Source: Mitsuaria sp. 7
GTDB lineage: Bacteria > Pseudomonadota > Gammaproteobacteria > Burkholderiales > Burkholderiaceae_C
Assembly: GCF_001653795.1 (NCBI RefSeq)
Contig: NZ_CP011514.1
Location: forward strand, 1,780,803 to 1,844,802
Length of the DNA: 64,000 bases
Reading direction: 5' to 3'
Shown here: positions 57,415 to 64,000 of the stretch, in pieces
Position numbering within the stretch: position 1 is the stretch's first letter
Layout: each line of letters begins with the position of its first letter
The notes under the pieces: model-generated
What the model saw: the letters and a program-made list of their open reading frames with translations, nothing else
Database searches by the model: none
What the model was told of the DNA's origin: nothing
Program-made: the position numbers and the translations under genes

Positions 57415-58928
57415 ACGTGAAGGTGCTGGCCATCCATCTCGGCACGCTGCGACTCGGCGTGCTGTTCCAGTACGCCTTGAACGACGACACGGTCATCAAC
57501 CGCTTCGTGGCCGACGAGGACCTCGCCGACCGTGCCGGGGCCGACGCGCCGACGCTGTCGCTGTCCATGCGCGCGGCCACGCCCGAGGCGCAGGCCGAGC
57601 TGTGGCGCAACATCCGCTCGATCAGCTTCAACGGTCGCCACTCCACGGCGGCCGGCTGGATGCTGCCGACCTTCTTCCAGAACCTGCTGCCCGAAGGTGT
57701 GTTCCGCCATCACGTCGCGGAACTCCGCGACTGCGCGCCCGACGACCACTTCGAGATGCTCGCGGCCTGCGGCAAGGATCTGCCCGGCAACGTCCATGCG
57801 CTGCCGATCGAGCTGACCCGGGAGGAACTCGCGCGCTACGTCACGCAGGGACAGGATGCGCTGGAAATGTCGGTCACGGCGGATCCGCTCGAAGAAGGCG
57901 TGTCGCTCTCGGGTGTGCAGCCCAAGCTCGGCGTCATCCGCGACGGCGAGCGCTATGTCGGCCGGACCAGGGACCACGACACCCACATCATCGCGAAGCT
58001 GCCGGTCGTGGGCCAGCCGCTGCTGCCCGAAGTCGAGGAACTGAGCCTGCGCCTGGCGCGCGCGGCCGGGGTGGACACCTGCGAGGCGGTCCTGGAGCCG
58101 CTGGAGCGGCTCGGTCTGCAACACGGCTACGAACTCGGCGACGCGACGGCGCAGACGAACTTCCTGGCGGTGACGCGCTTCGACCGTTCGCCGGCGGGAC
58201 GCATCCATGTCGAGGACTTCGCGCAGATCCTCGGCCGCGCGCCGGAGGACAAGTACGGCCGCGGGTCGGACGGCCTGCGGATCAGCTACCTCGACATCGC
58301 CGCGGTGCTGCTGGCCGAGCCGTCGATGGGCGAGCCCGCGGTGCACGAACTGCTGCGGCGCATCGTCGTCAACGAGATGATCGGCAACGCCGACATGCAT
58401 CTGAAGAACATCGGCGTGCGCTACCTCGACGGTGTCACCCCGACGCTCTCACCCGCGTATGACGTGGTGGCCTATGCCGTGTTCCATCGCCTGCGCGGCC
58501 ATGCCCTTCACATCGTGCCGCCGAAGTTCCTGCCTCGGCGCGCGGCCGCGTCGGACGACAGCGAGGCGCCGCTGCTGCGGCAGTCCATGTCGCCCGCGCT
58601 GCTGCAGGTCTTCTGCGATCGCCTCAAGATCCCCGTCAAGTCGGCGGACACGGCGATCGCGCGTTGCGTGAAGGCGGCTTTCGCCACCTGGCCCGCGATG
58701 ATCGAAGCGTCAGCCTTGACCCCGCAGCAGAAGGGGCGGTTGCAGGTGCAGTTCGCGGCGCATCCGCTGGTGGTGTCGCTGACCCGGCGCGCGGAACGCG
58801 CAGCAGCCCGAGCGGCCGAACGCGCCGCAGATACCGCCCCGCCCGGCGCCTTGGAAGGCGTGGAGCGCGAAGTGGTGCCGACGCTCACGCGTCCTGCTGG
58901 CGCTCGTACTCCCGGCTCTCCAGGCTGA
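57411..58928 (+). CDS. hipA: HipA-like serine/threonine kinase toxin
   Basis: 505 residues. N-terminal HipA domain, P-loop-like activation segment VSLSGVQPKLGVI with the Ser that becomes autophosphorylated in E. coli HipA, substrate/nucleotide Lys in IIAKLPV, catalytic loop NEMIGNADMHLKNIGV with Asp328, and metal Asp351 in AYDVVA. HipA phosphorylates glutamyl-tRNA synthetase and causes growth arrest in E. coli. This copy is about 65 residues longer, with an Ala/Arg-rich C-terminal extension. The last 44 bp overlap the convergent hemerythrin gene. Confidence 0.92.
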   Translation: MNVKVLAIHLGTLRLGVLFQYALNDDTVINRFVADEDLADRAGADAPTLSLSMRAATPEAQAELWRNIRSISFNGRHSTAAGWMLPTFFQNLLPEGVFRHHVAELRDCAPDDHFEMLAACGKDLPGNVHALPIELTREELARYVTQGQDALEMSVTADPLEEGVSLSGVQPKLGVIRDGERYVGRTRDHDTHIIAKLPVVGQPLLPEVEELSLRLARAAGVDTCEAVLEPLERLGLQHGYELGDATAQTNFLAVTRFDRSPAGRIHVEDFAQILGRAPEDKYGRGSDGLRISYLDIAAVLLAEPSMGEPAVHELLRRIVVNEMIGNADMHLKNIGVRYLDGVTPTLSPAYDVVAYAVFHRLRGHALHIVPPKFLPRRAAASDDSEAPLLRQSMSPALLQVFCDRLKIPVKSADTAIARCVKAAFATWPAMIEASALTPQQKGRLQVQFAAHPLVVSLTRRAERAAARAAERAADTAPPGALEGVEREVVPTLTRPAGARTPGSPG

Positions 58929-59448
58929 GCTCGTCGCGCCACTGGCGGTCGAGTTCATCGCGGCGGCGGCGCAGCGCGCTGGACAGTCCGCGCCAGTCCA
59001 CCGACGAGGCATGCGTCAGCCGCGGCAGGATGCCCTGCTCCACGTCCTGCGCGTGATGCGTGACGTAGCGGCCCAGCACGCCGACCAGGGGCGCGAACTG
59101 CGTGTCGTCCGAGCGCATGCGCCGCAGCTGCGACATCAGGATGCGCACGACCAGGTGCTCGATCTCCGCCTCGTTGATCAGCCGACGTTCGATGGCGCCG
59201 ATCTCCGGGCACTTGCGGACCGCGGGATAGAACAGCTCTTCCTCCAGCGTCGCATGCACCGTCAGCAGCGCGCAGGTGCGGCGCACCAGCGCCTCGCAGG
59301 ATTCATGGTCCCCGATCGCCCACAGCCGGTCGAACTGGTGGAAGGCGTGCTGCGCGCGCTGGTGGTCGTCGACCAGCAGCGCCACGACCTCGTCGCGCGC
59401 CATCAGGTCCGCGCGGAAGTCGGTCTGCGGCAGGACATGCGTCCTCAT
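58885..59448 (-). CDS. Hemerythrin-domain protein
   Basis: 187 residues: LLVDDHQRAQHAFHQF, ALLTVHATLEEELFYPAV, EAEIEHLVVRIL and RYVTHHAQDVEQGILP provide the H...H-x3-E...H...H-x4-[DE] ligands of a di-iron hemerythrin fold. These bacterial proteins bind oxygen or nitric oxide or act in redox and stress sensing. Its start overlaps the stop of the upstream Pro-rich gene (ATGA), so the two form an operon. Confidence 0.9.
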   Translation of the reverse strand: MRTHVLPQTDFRADLMARDEVVALLVDDHQRAQHAFHQFDRLWAIGDHESCEALVRRTCALLTVHATLEEELFYPAVRKCPEIGAIERRLINEAEIEHLVVRILMSQLRRMRSDDTQFAPLVGVLGRYVTHHAQDVEQGILPRLTHASSVDWRGLSSALRRRRDELDRQWRDELSLESREYERQQDA

Positions 59449-59717
59449 GCGGGTTCCCCTTGTTCGACGTGCTCATCGATACGCCGTGCCGCCTCCTGAT
59501 CGAGCTGCTGGCGCGCCGGCGCGGCATGGTCGTCGTGATAACGCTTAGGTCCGTCCGGATGCACGCCCGGATCGTCCGGATGCTCGTGCGGCGCCTGATC
59601 GGGTCCGGGTGCGGGCGGCTCCGCCGGGCGCGCCTCGTCCGGGCGCCGCGGTGGATCGGGCGTCGGGGACGCCGTCACCGCCGGGGGCCGGGGCGATTCG
59701 AGAGCCGTGTCGTTCAT
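59445..59717 (-). CDS. Pro/Asp-rich 90-residue disordered protein
   Basis: Starts MNDTALESPRPPAV with AGGAGA ribosome site upstream. Low-complexity Pro/Ala/Asp/His sequence, ending with a short amphipathic helix QLDQEAARRIDEHVEQGEP. No known domain. Translationally coupled to the hemerythrin gene. Confidence 0.6.
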   Translation of the reverse strand: MNDTALESPRPPAVTASPTPDPPRRPDEARPAEPPAPGPDQAPHEHPDDPGVHPDGPKRYHDDHAAPARQQLDQEAARRIDEHVEQGEPA

Positions 59718-59994
59718 GGGCGGGTCTCCTTGGGGAATCGATGGGCGAGGGACCGGGTGCTGCAGGTGTCTTGCAGGTTTCTGGCAAATGCGGTGCCGCC
59801 CCGGATGTGGGGAGGCGCCGCTCCTGCGGGTCACCCTGCGAGCGACGTGCCCCTCTGAGTGGGTCCGGGGTTGCGTGTACGCACGCACGGCCTTCTGCAG
59901 TGCTTGCCGACAGAACTCCCGGTCACCGGCTTACAGAACCCCGATGTCATCGGGCGCGCCGCTTGCAATGGCCCGCGTGACAACAAGGAACGAC

Positions 59995-60207
59995 ATGCAC
60001 CAGTTGCCCCTGCCCTTCGAAGCCCACACGGTGCCGCCCAGCCCGCCGCATCCGAACGAGGTCCCCTTCGTGCCGCCGCCGCCGCACGGCCCGACGCCCC
60101 AGCCCGGCGACGATCCGCCCGGGGTCATCGATCCGCCGATTCCCGGCGAGAACCCGGTGCCCGTGCGCGAACCGCCCTACATGCCGCCGCCGACGGCCGT
60201 GAACTGA
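59995..60207 (+). CDS. Proline-rich 70-residue protein
   Basis: MHQLPLPFEAHTVPPSPPHP followed by repeated P-P/G-P units; about 35 % Pro. Ribosome site AAGGA upstream of ATG 59995. Function unknown; may be an extended linker-like or cell-envelope-associated peptide, although no signal peptide is present. The 277 bases before it (59718-59994) hold no gene, only a short inverted repeat TGCGTGTACGCACGCA. Confidence 0.5.
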   Translation: MHQLPLPFEAHTVPPSPPHPNEVPFVPPPPHGPTPQPGDDPPGVIDPPIPGENPVPVREPPYMPPPTAVN

Positions 60208-60355
60208 GCCTGTTCCGGGCCGGAAAAGCCCGTCCCTGCCCCTTGTGAAGAGGCAGCCGCATGGCCCGGCGGGCGTATGCCGTCCGCTTCCTGCCTGGGC
60301 GGCACGGCGATTGCCATCCACAGGGGCTTGTTTCCCTCTGTCACAGGAGTCGCCT

Positions 60356-60928
60356 TTGAATGCATTGCTGCTCCCGGCGCTGCGCCGGGCATGCGCCGAC
60401 GGCGTGTTGGCCAGCCTGTTCTCAGGACTGGCGCTGTTGCGCGGCAGCCGGTCCGATCATGCCCATCTGGTCGGTCGTTCCGAATACCGCGTCGGCCGTC
60501 CGCCGCTGAAGACCTCCGCCGCCGGCATCGCGCTGCACGCCGCCACCGGCCTCGTGTGGGGCGCGCTCTACGACCGGCTGCGCGCGACGCGCCGCCGGCC
60601 CACGCGCGGCAACGCGGTGAGCGACGCGCTGCTGCTCACGGCGATCGCCGTCGGCGTGGATCGCGTCGTCACACCCAGCGTGCTCACGCCGGGCGCGGAC
60701 AAGCGCGCCACGGCCTCGGGCACGCGACGGCCTTCGGTCAACAGCCTGCTGCTGGTGTACGGCGCGTTCGCAGCCGGGCTGGCGCTCGGCGGCATGCACG
60801 CGCTCAAGCGACATCCGAGCTCCGTCGACGAGGACGACGAGGACGACCACAACAACGATAACGACGACGGTTACGGGGACCTCTTCCGTGCAGACCCTGC
60901 GCCGCGTCGCGCGGGGGGCCGGGCATGA
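60356..60928 (+). CDS. Small membrane protein upstream of otsA, TTG start
   Basis: 190 residues if TTG 60356 is the start; AGGAG lies six bases upstream and no ATG gives a better fit. Three to four hydrophobic segments (LLPALRRACADGVLASLFSG, AAGIALHAATGLVWGALYDR, DALLLTAIAVGVDRVV, LLLVYGAFAAGLALGG) and an acidic Asp/Asn tail (DEDDEDDHNNDND). Family not recognised. It overlaps otsA by 4 bp and probably belongs to the trehalose operon. Confidence 0.6.
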   Translation: MNALLLPALRRACADGVLASLFSGLALLRGSRSDHAHLVGRSEYRVGRPPLKTSAAGIALHAATGLVWGALYDRLRATRRRPTRGNAVSDALLLTAIAVGVDRVVTPSVLTPGADKRATASGTRRPSVNSLLLVYGAFAAGLALGGMHALKRHPSSVDEDDEDDHNNDNDDGYGDLFRADPAPRRAGGRA

Positions 60929-63213
60929 AATCGCTGCATCTCCAGATCCGTTTCCTCGTTCCGCTGCTGATCACCCTGACCCTGGCGGCGCTGCTGGCGC
61001 TGCCGCTGCTGGACCGCATGACGCTGCGCTGGTTCTCGCGCGACCTGAGCCTGCGCGGCGCGATGGTCGCCAAGACCCTCTCCGTCGCGATCAGCGACAT
61101 CGACCCCAGCGCCCAGCGCGAACGCCTGCGCAACCTGCTTGAACGCGGCGTGCTGGACGAGCGCCTCGTGGGCATCGCGCTGTGCGCGCCCGACGGCACC
61201 CAGGTCATGAGCACCAAGGGCTTCCCGGGCTCGCTCAGCTGCAAGGAGGCCGAGCTCAGCGCCGCGCAGAAGGACCCGCGCCTGGAACTGGCCAGCGGCG
61301 CGGTCCACATCGGCGTCTTCCCGGTCAACCCGCAGCAGCCCGACGCCGAGCGGCTCGTGCTCCTGCACGACCTGAGCCTGCCCGACCGCCGCAGCCTGGA
61401 CACGCGGCGCTACATGATCATCTTCATCACGGTGCTGGGCCTGGCGATCGCCGGCATCACGATGATCGTCGCGCAGCTCAGCTGGCGCGGCTGGGTCTCC
61501 GGCATGCGCGCCATCCTGCGCGGCGAGGGCCTGGTGCGGCCGCTGCTCAACACCGGCGGATTCCGCGGCGGCCCCGAGACGGCCCCGCCCGAGCTGCAGC
61601 CGCTGGAGGTCGAGATCCGCCAGCACATCCGCGAGCTCGAGGACAACCTCTACCGCGAGCACGGTCCGCTCACCCCCTGGGATCCCGAGCGGCTGCGCAG
61701 CCTGCTGCGCACGCAGCTGCGCGGCGACCAGGTGATCGTGGTCTCCAACCGCGAGCCCTACATCCATCAGCGCGGTCCGGACGGCATTTCCGTCAGCCGG
61801 CCGGCGAGCGGCCTGGTCACCGCGGTCGAGCCCGTGATGCGCGCCTGCTCCGGCACCTGGATCGCGCACGGCAGCGGCAGCGCGGACCGGGACGTCGTCG
61901 ACGCGCACGACCGCGTCGCGGTGCCGCCGGACACGCAGGACTACCTGCTGCGCCGCGTCTGGCTGAGCGAAGAGGAGGAGCGCGGCTACTACCAGGGCTT
62001 CGCCAATGAAGGCCTCTGGCCGCTGTGCCACGTGGCGCACGTGCGGCCGGTGTTCCGCGAGTCGGACTGGGCGCAGTACAAGGCCGTGAACCAGCGCTTC
62101 GCCGACGCGGTCGTCGCCGAGGCCCGCGGCGACGATCCGGTGGTGCTGGTGCAGGACTACCACTTCGCGCTGCTGCCGGCCATGGTCCGCGAGAAGCTGC
62201 CCAAGGCGACCATCATCACCTTCTGGCACATCCCCTGGCCCAACCCGGAGTCCTTCGGCATCTGCCCGTGGCGTCGCGAGCTGCTGCAGGGCATGCTGGG
62301 CAGCACCATCCTGGGCTTCCACACGCGCTTCCATTGCAAGAACTTCACCGAGACGGTGGACCGCTACCTGGAGGCGCGCATCGAGCACGAGCATTCGACC
62401 ATCAGCTACCAGGACGAGCCGACGCTGGTGCAGAGTTATCCGATCTCGATCGCGTGGCCCACCGACGAGGAACGCGCCGGCTGGCAGTCCCCCGCGGACG
62501 CACGCGCCTCGGTGTTCGAGCGGCTGAAGCTCGCGCCCGACACGGTGCTGGCGGTCGGCGTGGACCGCTTCGACTACACCAAGGGCATCCTGGAGCGGCT
62601 GCACGCGGTTGAGCGCCTGCTGGAGAAGCATCCGCAGTGGCAGGGGCGCTTCGTGCTCGTCCAGGTGGCGGCGCCGACGCGCAACGCGCTGGAGGAATAC
62701 CGCGAATTCCAGGACCGCATCCATCGCGTCACCGAGCGCATCAACCTGCGCTTCGGCGGCGCCGGCTACAAGCCGGTCGTGCTCCTGGCCGAGCACCACG
62801 ACCATGCGGCGCTGATGACGCTCTACCGCGCCGCGCACATGTGCGTGGTGACCAGCCTGCATGACGGCATGAACCTGGTCTCCAAGGAGTTCATCGCCGC
62901 CCGCGACGACGATCAGGGCGTGCTGATCCTCAGCCGCTTCGCCGGCGCGGCGCGCGAGTTGCAGGAGGCGCTGGTCATCAACCCCTACCACGTGGAAGAG
63001 ACCACGGACGCCCTGCACCGTGCGGCGCTGATGCCGCCGCAGGAGCAGCGCGAGCGCATGGCCAGCCTGCGCATGACGGTGCGCGAGTTCAACGTCTACC
63101 GCTGGGCCGGCCGCATGCTGACCGACGCGGGTCAATGGCGGCTGCGCGAGCGCATCACGCGACGCGTGCAGCGCCGGTCAAGAGAGTCTGGAGAGGAGGC
63201 GCTGACGCCATGA
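60925..63213 (+). CDS. otsA: Membrane-anchored trehalose-6-phosphate synthase with sensor-like N-terminus
   Basis: 762 residues versus about 470 for typical OtsA. TM1 about 7-28; an external domain (about 30-150) with VGIALCAPDGTQVMSTKG, resembling a small PAS/Cache-like sensor; TM2 about 162-184; a HAMP-like linker; then the GT20 catalytic domain from VIVVSNREPYIHQ (about 270) with VQDYHFALLPAM, FWHIPWPNPE, VGVDRFDYTKGI, HDGMNLVSKEF. It joins UDP- (or other NDP-) glucose and glucose 6-phosphate to trehalose 6-phosphate. The fusion suggests that synthesis is gated by an external signal such as osmotic stress. Overlaps otsB by 4 bp. Confidence 0.92.
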   Translation: MKSLHLQIRFLVPLLITLTLAALLALPLLDRMTLRWFSRDLSLRGAMVAKTLSVAISDIDPSAQRERLRNLLERGVLDERLVGIALCAPDGTQVMSTKGFPGSLSCKEAELSAAQKDPRLELASGAVHIGVFPVNPQQPDAERLVLLHDLSLPDRRSLDTRRYMIIFITVLGLAIAGITMIVAQLSWRGWVSGMRAILRGEGLVRPLLNTGGFRGGPETAPPELQPLEVEIRQHIRELEDNLYREHGPLTPWDPERLRSLLRTQLRGDQVIVVSNREPYIHQRGPDGISVSRPASGLVTAVEPVMRACSGTWIAHGSGSADRDVVDAHDRVAVPPDTQDYLLRRVWLSEEEERGYYQGFANEGLWPLCHVAHVRPVFRESDWAQYKAVNQRFADAVVAEARGDDPVVLVQDYHFALLPAMVREKLPKATIITFWHIPWPNPESFGICPWRRELLQGMLGSTILGFHTRFHCKNFTETVDRYLEARIEHEHSTISYQDEPTLVQSYPISIAWPTDEERAGWQSPADARASVFERLKLAPDTVLAVGVDRFDYTKGILERLHAVERLLEKHPQWQGRFVLVQVAAPTRNALEEYREFQDRIHRVTERINLRFGGAGYKPVVLLAEHHDHAALMTLYRAAHMCVVTSLHDGMNLVSKEFIAARDDDQGVLILSRFAGAARELQEALVINPYHVEETTDALHRAALMPPQEQRERMASLRMTVREFNVYRWAGRMLTDAGQWRLRERITRRVQRRSRESGEEALTP

Positions 63214-64000
63214 TGCCGGTGCGATATCTGCTCGACGCGGAGGGCCGCGCCGCGGTCGCCCGCCTCATGACCCGTCGTCCGTTGCTGGGTTTCGACTTCG
63301 ACGGCACGCTGGCGCCCATCGTCATGCATCCCGACGAGGCCCGGCTCCCCGAGCCCACCGCGAAGCTGCTGGAACGGCTGGTCGCGCGCGTGCCCGTCGC
63401 CGTGGTCAGCGGCCGGCAGGTGCTGGACGTGCGGCATCGGCTGGGCTTCAAGCCCACGCACATCGTCGGCAACCACGGTGCGGAGGACGAGATCGACGGT
63501 CCCGACCCGCACGTGGTCACGACGCTGGGCACGTTCCGCGAGCGCATGCTGCGCATGGAGACGGATCTCAACCGGGCTGGCGCCACGATCGAGGACAAGG
63601 GCGCGTCCATCGCGATCCATTACCGGATGGCGAGTGATCCGGTGGCGGCGCGCAACGCGATCGCCGTGCTCGTCGCCGATCTGCCGGCGGGCGTCATCAC
63701 CGAGCCCGGCAAGCGCGTCGTGAACGTGCTGGTCGACGGTGCCCCCGACAAGGGTGATGCGATGGCGCGTTTGACGGCGCGTTACGGGGCGGATGCGGGC
63801 TTCTACGTCGGCGATGACACGAATGATGAGCCGGCCTTCCAACGTGCGGAGGCCGATTGGGTCACGGTGCGCGTGGGTCCCCGACTCGATCACAGCCACG
63901 CGAGGTACTACCTCAACGAACAGGCGGAAATCGACATCGTGCTCCGATTGATGCTGGAACACCTCGGTGATTCGGGAGAGGGGCGACCGGGTCCCCTTTT
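63210..64000 (+). CDS. otsB: Trehalose-6-phosphate phosphatase (3' end beyond the window)
   Basis: 263 residues visible, open to the last base. HAD-family motifs: GFDFDGTLAPIV (nucleophile Asp), VAVVSGR, VGNHGAE, VLVDGAPDKGDAM and YVGDDTNDEPAF. It removes phosphate from trehalose 6-phosphate to give trehalose. ATG 63210 overlaps the otsA stop; ATG 63213 follows at once. Near full length compared with E. coli OtsB (266), so little is missing. Confidence 0.92.
   Translation, partial: MMPVRYLLDAEGRAAVARLMTRRPLLGFDFDGTLAPIVMHPDEARLPEPTAKLLERLVARVPVAVVSGRQVLDVRHRLGFKPTHIVGNHGAEDEIDGPDPHVVTTLGTFRERMLRMETDLNRAGATIEDKGASIAIHYRMASDPVAARNAIAVLVADLPAGVITEPGKRVVNVLVDGAPDKGDAMARLTARYGADAGFYVGDDTNDEPAFQRAEADWVTVRVGPRLDHSHARYYLNEQAEIDIVLRLMLEHLGDSGEGRPGPL

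Overview
The window is about 68-70 % GC and almost wholly coding, with many ATGA/TGATG start-stop overlaps. The gene content (4,5-cleavage protocatechuate catabolism, Bug-family binding protein, PEP-CTERM proteins, DUF4148 and DUF3606 proteins, many hybrid kinases) points to a Burkholderiales betaproteobacterium, most like the Roseateles/Mitsuaria/Rubrivivax/Leptothrix group. That assignment is inference from gene content. I saw no rRNA, tRNA, phage, insertion sequence or CRISPR array.

Layout. 1-2339 (minus): right end of a cobalt-zinc-cadmium efflux cluster (czcB partial, czcC, czcI). 2417-11505: mixed genes, namely a T4-beta-like protein, a Tat-exported epoxide-hydrolase-like enzyme, a DUF4148 protein, a truncated sensor kinase coupled to a large FabG-type reductase, a DUF3309 peptide, RecQ, and a DUF1778/GNAT toxin-antitoxin pair followed by a third small gene. 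11541-19544: a LysR regulator divergent from a nine-gene protocatechuate 4,5-cleavage cluster (ligK, ligI, ligA, ligB, ligC, a Bug protein, a DUF1932 oxidoreductase and a binding protein without a signal peptide). No oxalomesaconate hydratase gene is present. 20124-29972: a diguanylate cyclase, a DUF3606 protein, a PaoABC-type molybdenum aldehyde oxidoreductase, a hybrid kinase and an orphan OmpR-type regulator. 29945-33737: two PEP-CTERM exported proteins around a Crp/Fnr regulator. 33816-40913 (minus): a CheR, a 1194-residue hybrid kinase with three receivers, a crystallin/glycine-zipper envelope protein and a receiver-kinase protein.

41151-47049 is a stressosome-type operon (RsbR, RsbS, RsbT, and a fused ATPase/SpoIIE phosphatase) that runs by overlapping genes into two histidine kinases, so a partner-switching sensor probably feeds a phosphorelay. 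47172-56978 holds unrecognised genes; three of them seem to be divergent relatives of one kinase-like fold, and two share an upstream hairpin. They are interrupted by a PqqU/YncD-like TonB receptor and a PQQ-dependent sorbosone-dehydrogenase-like enzyme. 57088-58928 is a hipBA toxin-antitoxin operon with four operator-like sites. The right end carries a hemerythrin protein, small proline-rich proteins and otsA-otsB for trehalose; this OtsA has a two-helix membrane sensor-like extension.

Points I find most unusual: the possible kinase-like paralogue family with its shared leader hairpin; the stressosome-phosphorelay operon; a 56-bp palindromic repeat that has become part of the signal peptide of a transporter binding protein; the membrane-sensor OtsA; and the pairing of a likely PQQ importer with a likely PQQ enzyme.
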